NCBI GenBank assembly: GCA_964541485.1
Contig: CAZIQL010000059.1
Location: 1-15,183, forward strand
Reading direction: 5' to 3'
Length of the DNA stretch: 15,183 nucleotides
Source of the DNA: SIG299 sp964541485
GTDB taxonomy: Bacteria; Bacillota; Clostridia; Lachnospirales; Lachnospiraceae
Below, piece by piece: positions 1-7,103 of the stretch. The notes beneath the pieces were generated by a model. That model saw only the letters and a list, made by a program, of their open reading frames with translations, had not been told where the DNA came from and searched no databases. The position numbers and the translations under genes are program-made. Position 1 is the stretch's first letter, and every line of letters begins with the position of its first letter.

Positions 1-55
1 CACCTTCCTTTGCAGTGTATTTGTTTTGTCGCTTATACTTTACTACAAAGAGGTG
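1..55 (-). other. Possible fragment of a minus-strand reading frame running off the left edge
   Basis: Read on the minus strand, the first bases stay open after an in-frame TAA near position 80 and encode a basic stretch ending KYKRQNKYTAKEG at the window edge. No ATG, GTG or TTG lies in that frame inside the window, so it is either the start of a gene using a downstream codon, the second frame of a frameshifted transposase, or chance. The basic, Lys/Arg-rich composition would suit a helix-turn-helix transposase N-terminus, but this is only a guess from about 15 residues. Confidence 0.15.
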
Positions 56-133
56 CCCTCTTTCTATTGTTCCTATTTAATTTCCGAATAAAATTTTACT
101 CTAGCATGACTTACTAATAAAATTTGTAACTTT

Positions 134-198
134 TCAAATTAAAAGCAACACCTACCGTTGCACTTACTCTGACAAAAAAGTGTTGCTTTTACTCTGAC
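134..198. repeat. Cluster of three 17-bp repeats at exact 24-bp spacing
   Basis: Three copies of a 17-bp motif start at 134, 158 and 182. The first is inverted (GTTGCTTTTAATTTGAA on the minus strand); the second (GTTGCACTTACTCTGAC) and third (GTTGCTTTTACTCTGAC) are on the plus strand. Copies one and two form a hairpin with a 7-nt loop. The same motif recurs three times at 3767-3976. The pattern resembles subterminal transposase-binding repeats or the end of an insertion sequence, but I could not tie it to a named element. Confidence 0.7.
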
Positions 199-208
199 GA
201 AAATTGGC

Positions 209-240
209 AAAAAATAGACCACAGTACAATACCGTGGTCT
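209..240 (-). terminator. Rho-independent terminator after the Rpn-like gene
   Basis: AGACCAC (216-222) pairs with GTGGTCT (234-240). An inner GTA/TAC extends the stem across one A-C mismatch. On the minus strand the stem is followed by ATTTTTTG. It lies 28 bases beyond the stop codon of the Rpn-like gene, the expected place and orientation. Confidence 0.8.
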
Positions 241-268
241 GCCTTTCACTCTTTAAATGCCAGACAAT

Positions 269-1216
269 CTAGCGTCTAACTCCTCGCTTTTGATTTAAGT
301 TCGCTCCTTCAAGCAATAACTCTTCAAAAGCTTCAACCTCCATATCAATTTCTTCGGCGGCCTCTTCCTTTGTAAGACGTCCTTTTTCCACCAGAGAAAT
401 CAAAGTCTTAATTACTGTTTTCTCTGCAATTGTTTCTGAAAGATTGCACATACTGACAAGACCTCCTTCCAACTCTACAGAAATAGCTATATTGTATTCC
501 TGTTTCAATATCGTTTTCTTTTCTTCAGGCTTTAACTTATTTGATAATATAGTATTTAAAAGCCCATGAAGTTCTGTACCTTTTCCGGCTGTTTCTTCCC
601 TTCCAAGATACACCATAACAAGTTCCATCAAATCGTATCTGCTGTCAATATCAGAATGACCGTGGACATCTTCTTTATGTATCCGATAGCGTGTCATGCT
701 ATGCTCCGCCTTATGCGGAACGTCAAGACAAATCCAGATACTATAGACTTTCTGAAGTCCATCATACTCTTTGGCTGAAATATCATTTCCCATCTGGGAC
801 GATAACATTCTAGCACAATAATAAATACCTCTGGTCACAATGTCGTATCCCGGATTAGAGTTCTTTTGGGCTTCCACATTGATAATCATTCCGACGCATT
901 CGCCGTCCGGTAATACTACACGGAACCTGATATCATAAATGGCTTTGCCTTCACCCGGTACATTATCTTCTGTATTGATACCGTCAATACTTTTGGTATA
1001 ATGCCCAGGACCGACATGGCGGGTGCCAACTTCCGGCTTTCCGTCAATGCAACCAATAATCTGTTCAATGGAAAATTCCTTAAACTCCTTTGCAGTATGT
1101 TTAAGAATCCATGCAAGTATCTGCGGATCACTCAACACTCTCTTTACTTCCGCATCATACTTGCTTTGGTCAGCATTTCCATCCATTACATTAGAAATGT
1201 TTGTGTTTACCTGCAT
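269..1216 (-). CDS. Rpn family PD-(D/E)XK nuclease / putative transposase
   Basis: The 315-residue protein fits the Rpn/PD-(D/E)XK 'transposase' family that is abundant and multi-copy in Lachnospiraceae. Visible core: the acidic residue D95 (IYDIRF), a short strand, then E115-A116-Q117 (the E-x-Q form of the motif, NVEAQ), followed by a helix with RGIYYCARMLSSQ around 129-141, which is the usual order. The C-terminus is Glu-rich and helical, as in relatives. The start is secure: AAGGAGGAAAGG lies just before the ATG. Members of the family cut DNA and have been linked to recombination-promoted rearrangement, but most are uncharacterised. It stands alone between two palindromic regions and ends in a clear terminator. 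The family is confident; the activity of this copy is inferred. Confidence 0.85.
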   Translation of the reverse strand: MQVNTNISNVMDGNADQSKYDAEVKRVLSDPQILAWILKHTAKEFKEFSIEQIIGCIDGKPEVGTRHVGPGHYTKSIDGINTEDNVPGEGKAIYDIRFRVVLPDGECVGMIINVEAQKNSNPGYDIVTRGIYYCARMLSSQMGNDISAKEYDGLQKVYSIWICLDVPHKAEHSMTRYRIHKEDVHGHSDIDSRYDLMELVMVYLGREETAGKGTELHGLLNTILSNKLKPEEKKTILKQEYNIAISVELEGGLVSMCNLSETIAEKTVIKTLISLVEKGRLTKEEAAEEIDMEVEAFEELLLEGANLNQKRGVRR

Positions 1217-1230
1217 TCCTTTCCTCCTTA

Positions 1231-1261
1231 CTTTCTCTAATTTATAAATAAACAGAGAAAG
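1231..1261 (-). promoter_or_regulatory. Inverted repeat just upstream of the Rpn-like gene's ribosome binding site
   Basis: CTTTCTCT (1231-1238) and AGAGAAAG (1254-1261) form perfect 8-bp arms around a 15-nt AT-rich spacer containing TATAAA on the minus strand. It ends a few bases before the AGGAGG of the Rpn-like gene. It could be an operator over a -10 element or a 5' UTR hairpin; no good -35 was found at standard spacing. The rest of 1217-1497 contains a second short inverted repeat (TCCCTG/CAGGGA near 1271-1293) and no convincing gene. Confidence 0.4.
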
Positions 1262-1497
1262 CCTTCAGCCATCCCTGATTATTTCTTACAGGGACAACCT
1301 GTATTTACTTGTGCCAAGGAATAATTCCCCGGCCATTTAATTTCTCCTCATGGAGAACCTTTTTCTTTACGTCAGCTCTGCTTTTATTGCCCTGCAGACT
1401 GATAACAACCGCCTCCGTCCTGTGGACCCAGCTTAATAACGAATATAAATTTACACCCTTATTATATGCTCTATTTGTGGCATTTGCAAGGCAAAAA

Positions 1498-2112
1498 TCA
1501 GTAGTGACTACCGTTTCTGCCGCTTTCAATCACTTCCGTTAAGGCAGTAATCTGAAACGTCAGTTCATAAAGTCCCGGGTGTTTTTTCATCTCTCTCTGT
1601 GCCTGCTCTACAATGCGAACTTCCAGTTCCTTCATGGAATCAGTCATTTCGTGTTCTTTATATATCTGCAGGACATCAAACATTTTTGCCAAACACACAA
1701 GCTCATTACTACCACTCATCTCCAGTTTGTTCTTCAATACTTCAATTAGTCTTTCTCGTTCTTTTCGGCAATATTCCACATCCCATTCTGGCAATGGATA
1801 TGCTGCTTTTCTTGAATAGCCACCATACATATCTATTTCATCCAGTCGCTTTGAAAGAAGTACCAAATCAAACTCTTCCATGTAATCAGAAAAACGAAAA
1901 CGACACACTTCACTGATTACAGGCAGAATAGAAGCCGGCATCTCAAGTTCTCCCTTTTCATATCTGCCTACAGTGGTTCTCGTAACACCGATTTCGTCGG
2001 CAAGTTCTTTCTGTGTAATGTTCCGGTTTTCACGTTTTCTCTTAACCACACTACCAAACTGTTCTCTATATAATTTGCGTTTTTCATCATTTTTATTCGA
2101 CATATTTTCCAT
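1498..2112 (-). CDS. XRE-family helix-turn-helix transcriptional regulator
   Basis: The protein has 204 residues from the ATG at 2112. An upstream TTG (2124) is open in frame, but GGAG (2119-2122 on the complement) sits six bases before the ATG at 2112, which makes that the better start. Roughly residues 16-70 form a Cro/C1-type HTH: FGSVVKRKRENRNITQKELA, then the recognition helix region EIGVTRTTVGRYEKGELEMP. The remaining 130 residues are charged, helical and without a recognisable domain, so the signal it senses is unknown. A hairpin lies directly upstream. It points toward the Rpn-like gene, but 281 bases and an inverted repeat separate them, so an operon is doubtful. It may regulate itself or neighbouring mobile genes (inference). 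Confidence 0.85.
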   Translation of the reverse strand: MENMSNKNDEKRKLYREQFGSVVKRKRENRNITQKELADEIGVTRTTVGRYEKGELEMPASILPVISEVCRFRFSDYMEEFDLVLLSKRLDEIDMYGGYSRKAAYPLPEWDVEYCRKERERLIEVLKNKLEMSGSNELVCLAKMFDVLQIYKEHEMTDSMKELEVRIVEQAQREMKKHPGLYELTFQITALTEVIESGRNGSHY

Positions 2113-2122
2113 AATTATCTCC

Positions 2123-2144
2123 AAAAAGAGTGCGTCTCACGCAC
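2123..2144 (-). promoter_or_regulatory. Hairpin with U-run immediately before the XRE gene start
   Basis: On the minus strand GTGCGT-GAG-ACGCAC (2130-2144) is a perfect 6-bp stem with a 3-nt loop, followed by TCTTTTT and then the GGAG ribosome binding site. It looks like a small intrinsic terminator or attenuator inside the leader, or a palindromic operator for the XRE protein itself. Confidence 0.5.
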
Positions 2145-2455
2145 CTTTTCTGTGCAGGTATACAAAAATTTCTGAATTAAAATGTTCTGTCTTTTCCAAG
2201 GTGTATGGAATTGTTTATAATGATTTCAGGACAAAAAAGTGGCACCGATTTTCGATGATTCGCCGTCTCCTAAATCAGTGCCTCCAACCAGGTATTTCTA
2301 CCCGATACCTTTTCTTTTTACTTACACCTTAATTATATCAGATGTATGCTAAAAATCAAGAGAAAATCGAGTGGTCTGTTAAGTTTACCCTAAAATACCC
2401 AAAATGGCGTATGGTGTCACTTTTGTCCGTATATCAGACAACAGGAGGAACTTAC
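2145..2455. other. Gene-free interval with an imperfect 18/16-bp inverted repeat
   Basis: No coding region is convincing here. GGACAAAAAAGTGGCACC (2229-2246) is matched in inverted orientation by GGTGTCACTTTTGTCC (2413-2428), with a two-base gap and one mismatch, enclosing about 166 bases. This resembles the ends of a deleted insertion sequence or a small MITE-like remnant. GTGGCACC-type ends are known in IS21-like elements, but that link is from memory and weak. The IS30 transposase's ribosome binding site follows directly. Confidence 0.35.
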
Positions 2456-3763
2456 ATGAACCAGCCGGAAGCATCAAAAGGCACACGATGCCATCTTACC
2501 ACGGATGAACGCTATGAATTACAGTCTCTGCTTAACGAACGCAAATCCATCCGTTTCATTGCCAAACATCTCGGGCGAAGTCCGTCCACAATTCTCAGGG
2601 AAATTAAACGCCATAAAACCATTCTACCAGAAAGAGCTAACAACTGTGCAAACAAAAAGAACTGTACACGTCATTATGTATGTGGAAGTGTTACCTGCAG
2701 AAAAGCATGCAAAAACTGCATCTTCTGCAAGAAACATTGTGCTGACTTTGTCAAAGCTTACTGCGACACACTTTGCGAGCCGCCATACTTATGTAACGGA
2801 TGTAGCAAAATACCATACTGCTCATACGAAAAGTATATTTACAAAGCTGTCCATGCTGAAACAACATACCGAACCATGTTGACTGACCGCAGAAGTGGCT
2901 TTGACCTCACATTAAAAGAACTTGAAGATATCAATAGTTCCGTTTCTCCTTTGGTAAAACAAGGATTATCCCCATACCATATCAAACAGACCCTTGGCTC
3001 AGAACTAAAAATAAGCGAAAGCACTCTCCGAAGATTGATAACCGGCAACGAATTGGATGCAAGAAACATTGACCTTCGGGAACAGGTGAAACGCAAGCCG
3101 CGCCGAAAACAAACACAACATATAAAACGCGAACTCCTTGTCAAAGCAAAGGAAGGACATTTATATCAGGATTATCTTGAATACGTGAAAAATAACGAGG
3201 TAAATGTCGTCCAAATGGACTGCATAGAAGGTGTCAAAGAAGACAAGGCTGCACTCCTTACACTACATTTCCCGGTGTTTAGTATGCAGCTTGCTTTTCT
3301 TATGAATGAGCACACTTCAGAAGAAGTAGTTTCTATCCTGGATGTTATAGAAGATGCATTAGGTTCTGACCTATTTAAAGATGTATTCGAAGTCTTATTG
3401 ACCGATAATGGACACGAATTTCTTGATATAAACGGGATAGAGCGTTCCATTAGCGGAGGAAAACGCACAATGGTATTTTTCTGCGAACCAAACCGGTCTG
3501 ATGAAAAGGGCAGTTGCGAAAACAATCACCGGTTGATCCGTTACATAATTCCGAAAGGAACGTCACTTGAACAATTCTGGCAAAGCGATATATCCCTGAT
3601 GATGAATCATATCAATTCTTACGCAAGAAAAGGCCTTTATGGAAAAACGCCTTATTCAATCGCAAAAACTGTTCTTCCGGAAGATTTTTTCACACTGCTT
3701 GGTCTGTATGAAATCGAACCGGAGCAGGTTTTATTAAAGCCTTCATTACTGAAAAAGAAGTAA
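2456..3763 (+). CDS. IS30 family transposase
   Basis: The protein has 435 residues from the ATG at 2456, which is preceded by ACAGGAGGAAC. The frame is open 114 bases further upstream, but that part has no ribosome binding site and reads as non-coding. The N-terminus is the IS30 HTH_38 domain (HLTTDERYELQSLLNERKSI then RSPSTILREIKRHK). Residues 64-122 are strikingly Cys-rich, with 13 cysteines, as in many Firmicutes IS30 proteins and probably zinc-binding. The rve/DDE core shows D255 (QMDCIEG), D317 (LLTDNGHEF) and E355 (SCENNHR). The gene is intact and plausibly active. Clear terminal inverted repeats and a target duplication could not be assigned: the right side carries the GTTGC-type motifs, while the left side lacks an obvious partner. 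Confidence 0.92.
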   Translation: MNQPEASKGTRCHLTTDERYELQSLLNERKSIRFIAKHLGRSPSTILREIKRHKTILPERANNCANKKNCTRHYVCGSVTCRKACKNCIFCKKHCADFVKAYCDTLCEPPYLCNGCSKIPYCSYEKYIYKAVHAETTYRTMLTDRRSGFDLTLKELEDINSSVSPLVKQGLSPYHIKQTLGSELKISESTLRRLITGNELDARNIDLREQVKRKPRRKQTQHIKRELLVKAKEGHLYQDYLEYVKNNEVNVVQMDCIEGVKEDKAALLTLHFPVFSMQLAFLMNEHTSEEVVSILDVIEDALGSDLFKDVFEVLLTDNGHEFLDINGIERSISGGKRTMVFFCEPNRSDEKGSCENNHRLIRYIIPKGTSLEQFWQSDISLMMNHINSYARKGLYGKTPYSIAKTVLPEDFFTLLGLYEIEPEQVLLKPSLLKKK

Positions 3764-3766
3764 TTT

Positions 3767-3976
3767 GTCAAAGTAAAAGCAACAGAAACATACGTTGCAT
3801 TTACTCTGGTGGAAGCTGCCAGAGATGTGTTTGCCATGCCATGAAATAAAACGCACATGTATTAAAGCCGCATAAATAAAGAATTATTGTAAAAGAAGAA
3901 AATCCATCGAACCATGATAAGTAAATGATTCGATGGATTTTTTGTTATTACATCAAAGTGTTGCTGTTAGTTTGAA
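3767..3976. repeat. Second cluster of three 17-bp GTTGC-type repeats
   Basis: Copies lie at 3767-3783 (minus strand, GTTGCTTTTACTTTGAC), 3794-3810 (plus, GTTGCATTTACTCTGGT) and 3960-3976 (plus, GTTGCTGTTAGTTTGAA). The first two form a 17-bp imperfect hairpin directly after the IS30 transposase stop codon. The third lies just beyond the stop of the Abi-like gene. Order and orientation match the cluster at 134-198, except that about 140 bases containing a bidirectional terminator separate the second and third copies here. Confidence 0.7.
3899..3946. terminator. Bidirectional terminator between the IS30 and Abi-like genes
   Basis: AAAATCCATCGAA (3899-3911) and TTCGATGGATTTT (3929-3941) are perfect 13-bp arms around a 17-nt loop. 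On the plus strand the stem is followed by TTGTTATT; on the minus strand by CTTCTTTTAC. It lies between two convergent genes and can serve both. Confidence 0.8.
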
Positions 3977-3979
3977 AAT

Positions 3980-4945
3980 TCAGCTACTAATAAAATTCTG
4001 CAACATTCTCATATTAGATTTGTGTTGCGTTCCTAATACTTGATTACAAAGACTTATAGGGAGTTCATTTCTTAAACATTCCGTCTGTTGCTGATATAAA
4101 GAGACAAACTGCTTACACATAGTTTTTGTTTCTCCCATTTTTCTCAAGAAATACGTAATCATAATAACATATGCATCCATGTATTTAAAATCAATATTAG
4201 ATATTCCACTTTCGCTCTCAAGCAGCCTCACAAGGCGTTGATCTATCTTACCTGTTTTAAATCTTGTATCAAAAATAACATTATTATGCGCTATCGCGTT
4301 TCTTAAGTCTTTTAAAGTAAAAATAATAAACTGTGTATTCAATCCATCTGAATCCAAGTTTGTCGGAAGCTTCATAATATTAGAAACATACAATTTAACA
4401 CTTGTACATGCGCAATCATACAAAGTACCAAATTCTCCAAGAGTCAATGTTTCGAATATAGCCCAAATAGGTATCGTCATATCATTATTAAAAAAATGAG
4501 CCACGACACTTCTTTTTTTATAATCTCGCACAAGGGCTGCATTTATTTTCCCTTTTAAATTCATCCGTTTTGTATATTCTTCTTTATATGCCTTACTTCC
4601 CGGAGTGTGATTTCTATAAGTTGTTAATGATTTATTATATATAACATCAAAGTTTTCAGATTTACTATGCTCCAACAATGCTTCTATCATATAACTTTTC
4701 AAAGCGTTTTCTATGAACATTACTTTAGGGTACAAAATTGTTTCCAATTGCATATCAAATTTATTTAGTGCAATTATTTCGTCTAGAGAAGAAAAGTTAA
4801 CGCGATTTGTGTCTTCTCGTATAAATCTATACCCTTTGAATCCATGATAATATCCTATATTACGAAGCGCTTGTGTTTGCGAACTTTTAACACTTATATG
4901 ATGTGTATTTCTCAAATACTTCATTAATTGATAAATCGATAGCAT
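3980..4945 (-). CDS. Abi_2 / AbiD-AbiF-like abortive infection protein (HEPN RNase-like)
   Basis: The 321-residue protein has the Abi_2 pattern: LRNIGYYHGFKGYRF near 28-41, a helical FIENALKSYM segment at 78-86, IPIWAIFETLTLGEFGTLY at 158-176, and the HEPN motif R215-N-A-I-A-H220-N221 (R-x4-H). HEPN domains of this kind are metal-independent RNases, and AbiF-like proteins give abortive phage defence. Related AbiF loci have been reported to pair with a small structured RNA and are considered ancestors of Cas13. The start is supported by AGAGGG and by a good promoter about 80 bases upstream. The gene is more AT-rich than thrC and lies beside transposon remnants, which suggests horizontal gain. 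The family is fairly sure; the defence role and any RNA partner are inferred. Confidence 0.8.
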   Translation of the reverse strand: MLSIYQLMKYLRNTHHISVKSSQTQALRNIGYYHGFKGYRFIREDTNRVNFSSLDEIIALNKFDMQLETILYPKVMFIENALKSYMIEALLEHSKSENFDVIYNKSLTTYRNHTPGSKAYKEEYTKRMNLKGKINAALVRDYKKRSVVAHFFNNDMTIPIWAIFETLTLGEFGTLYDCACTSVKLYVSNIMKLPTNLDSDGLNTQFIIFTLKDLRNAIAHNNVIFDTRFKTGKIDQRLVRLLESESGISNIDFKYMDAYVIMITYFLRKMGETKTMCKQFVSLYQQQTECLRNELPISLCNQVLGTQHKSNMRMLQNFISS

Positions 4946-5000
4946 AAATTACCCTCTTCCAGAACTTCCTTGCGCGCATACCACCATTGGATTATCTTTC

Positions 5001-5051
5001 AGTTAATTATTCTTTTAACTTTATTATACACTATCTTCCTGTCTATTTCCA
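5001..5051 (-). promoter_or_regulatory. Promoter of the Abi-like gene with a 20-bp inverted repeat at the start site
   Basis: On the minus strand TGGAAA (5046-5051) and a consensus TATAAT (5023-5028) are 17 bases apart. The predicted start falls in AGTTAA-8 nt-TTAACT (5001-5020), a perfect 6-bp inverted repeat suited to an operator or a 5' hairpin. The leader to the ATG is about 70 bases. Confidence 0.6.
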
Positions 5052-5157
5052 CACGGCATAATTCATGAAATTCCACGCTTTTTTATGTCTACTTTGCACA
5101 TCGAACATTCCATTATTTTCCAACAAATTCTTCGTCATTTTATACAAAATAAATTCA

Positions 5158-5172
5158 TTCGACACTGTCGAA
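5158..5172. promoter_or_regulatory. Perfect 15-bp palindrome in the Abi/ligase intergenic region
   Basis: TTCGACACTGTCGAA is a perfect palindrome with a 3-nt centre. It lies between the ligase terminator and the Abi-like promoter; TATAAA occurs 14 bases further along on the minus strand (5139-5144). An operator is plausible; no regulator can be named. Nothing else convincing is seen in 5052-5193. Confidence 0.4.
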
Positions 5173-5181
5173 CAATTTTCA

Positions 5182-5225
5182 AAATCAACAAGAAACCGCT
5201 TGACACCCTATTTCATCAAGCGGTT
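5182..5225 (-). terminator. Terminator after the ligase-like gene
   Basis: AACCGCTTGA (5194-5203) pairs perfectly with TCAAGCGGTT (5216-5225). On the minus strand the stem is followed by TCTTGTTGATTTTG, a moderate U-rich tail. It starts 20 bases past the stop codon. Confidence 0.75.
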
Positions 5226-5244
5226 CCATAACTTCATATTTTTA

Positions 5245-7083
5245 TTATTTCATCTCACTTATTTTCTTCTCTTCCTTCACCATCCGGTTTGTTGCAAGTC
5301 CTAACCCTAAGATGCACCAGAACACCGGCGCTACAGTTACCATGGAATCATTGGTCAAACCACACACCAGATAGACAAACACTGCAAGGAAACACGCAAA
5401 GCCTACACGCTCCGTCATGGTCTCCAGTTTTGACTTAAAGTAAATTCCCACGGACTGTAACAAATACCACGCCCAGAACACCACTAACGCAATCAGGGAA
5501 ACCACACCGCTTTCCACTGCAATCTGTAAGTACATACAGTGAGGACGGCTGGAAATCGTCTTGGAACCACTGAAATAATACATATCTACATAATTTTCCT
5601 GCGGGTACTCAAACACAAACGTATTAGCACCACTTCCAAGAAAAATATGCTTTTTTAATAGAGGCAACGTCTGCGACCAAATGAAACCTCGTCCGGATGC
5701 AAACCGTTCATGTCCATAAAATCCAATTCGCTCTATCTTATCTAACTTAATCAAGTAATAATACGGATTTACAAAATAGAAACCATCCACACCATCCGGG
5801 TCCATGGCAAACATCCACTCTTCCCCGTTCATCGTAACAATAAAAATCGGTGTGTCATCAAGCAATCCCGGGCGAACAGTAACTCCGTCAAGCACCTCAT
5901 GTTTCATTGTATAGTAGGTCCTGTCTTCCGATAATTCCAGCTCTATTCTTTCTTCAGTTTCTGTCTCGTACGCCGCAAATAAAAATCTTCCATCACTAAT
6001 ATCCATCTCTACAGCAAACGGAACACCCTTGTAAGTCGCTTCCATTCCGTATGTTGTTGTTACCATATCCTTAAGCGGATTTTCTTCATGCTTTTCCAAA
6101 GAAAGAGCAGACTGGATTCTGTCAAATACCGGCAGATTCTGATACTGGATAAATAACAATCCACTCAATACTACGAATGTAATCGCAGGAATCAGAAAAT
6201 ACCAATACTTTAATAATTTTCTCGCCAGATATAACACTGCCAAACCGGCAGATACTAAAAATACTAACAGTCCGGCTCTGGAGCCTGTACCAATCAGGCA
6301 GGTCAGCAATAAAATCAGAACCACAATATCCACTACTATGTAGCGTGGTCTTCTCTCCGTCAAAAGCATTCCCAAACAAAACGCCGACAATACAGCCAAT
6401 AATACACCGGCATAGTTGGAATTATAAGAGCTTAAGAAGACAGAAGTTGCACTTCCCTTACTCCCAAAATCCGCCTCCATTCCTGCCGGCATAATTAATT
6501 TCTGGAACCATTCAAAGTTAATAAAATCATAGCCAAGGTACTGGAAGATTCCGTATACCGAAGCAATCGCCATACAAATAAACAAAATCAATGCCGCTTT
6601 CTGTGCTGCGCTCTCCTTGTTTACCAGGAAGTAAAAATACACACATAATAACACATAACCCATTACAGCAAATGCAGATTCGAACTGTTCATCACTTCCT
6701 GTAAAAGCAGCAAATTTATATTCCGAACATATGGAAGATAACAGCACCAGCACAAAATAAATGCCGAGAGGTATCAACACATACAATTGTTTTCTAAGTT
6801 CATTCTTTTTCGTTACTAATTCTTTTTTATTCTGTAATATATACCAAGCCAATAATACTAAAATCAGACCTGCAGCCCAATATACCGCTACCTGTTTTCC
6901 GTACAGCTCAAGGTCTGTCAGCATACTGTTGCGTGATGCAAATGACATACCAAAAATTCTGGATTCTAACCCATAATATCTCGTAAAAAAAGGGATGAAA
7001 AGAAGTGCCATGCAAGCAGGAATCCAATACATCCAGGTATAGTTATTCTGTTTTACTTCTTGTTTCTTTTTATTCTGCTTCAT
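5245..7083 (-). CDS. O-antigen ligase / Wzy_C family membrane protein
   Basis: The 612-residue polytopic membrane protein has hydrophobic segments near 18-34, 67-82, 100-117, 141-155, 163-181, 222-241, 248-264, 270-286, 296-313, 525-545 and 562-595. The family signature is present: GSRAG at 266-270, RGFIWSQTLPLL at 465-476, GSGANTF at 483-489 and RPHCMYLQIAVESG at 513-526, with H515 in place of the usual H of HN-x-YL. Family members (WaaL, Wzy, PglL/PilO-type O-oligosaccharyltransferases, TuaE) move lipid-linked glycan outside the membrane. Residues about 320-460 form a hydrophilic insert before the signature, longer than usual. The start has AAGGAG upstream. It follows the secreted Ig-like gene on the same strand across a hairpin, so partial cotranscription is possible. 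The exact substrate cannot be read from the sequence. Confidence 0.82.
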   Translation of the reverse strand: MKQNKKKQEVKQNNYTWMYWIPACMALLFIPFFTRYYGLESRIFGMSFASRNSMLTDLELYGKQVAVYWAAGLILVLLAWYILQNKKELVTKKNELRKQLYVLIPLGIYFVLVLLSSICSEYKFAAFTGSDEQFESAFAVMGYVLLCVYFYFLVNKESAAQKAALILFICMAIASVYGIFQYLGYDFINFEWFQKLIMPAGMEADFGSKGSATSVFLSSYNSNYAGVLLAVLSAFCLGMLLTERRPRYIVVDIVVLILLLTCLIGTGSRAGLLVFLVSAGLAVLYLARKLLKYWYFLIPAITFVVLSGLLFIQYQNLPVFDRIQSALSLEKHEENPLKDMVTTTYGMEATYKGVPFAVEMDISDGRFLFAAYETETEERIELELSEDRTYYTMKHEVLDGVTVRPGLLDDTPIFIVTMNGEEWMFAMDPDGVDGFYFVNPYYYLIKLDKIERIGFYGHERFASGRGFIWSQTLPLLKKHIFLGSGANTFVFEYPQENYVDMYYFSGSKTISSRPHCMYLQIAVESGVVSLIALVVFWAWYLLQSVGIYFKSKLETMTERVGFACFLAVFVYLVCGLTNDSMVTVAPVFWCILGLGLATNRMVKEEKKISEMK

Positions 7084-7103
7084 AAAGAACTCCTTTTGTT
7101 ATA

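Noticed and set aside
1305..1529. 74-residue minus-strand frame with a faint HPr-like look (VNLYSLL and VVISLQG)
   Set aside because: It has only a TTG start, overlaps the end of the XRE gene, lacks the HPr phosphorylation-site context, and has no clear ribosome binding site.
2378..2394. Possible seventh copy of the 17-bp motif (GTTAAGTTTACCCTAAA)
   Set aside because: Only about 11 of 17 positions agree and the GTTGC core is missing.
2839..3144. Open frames antisense to the IS30 transposase
   Set aside because: They are shadows of the transposase reading frame with no ribosome binding site or recognisable domain.
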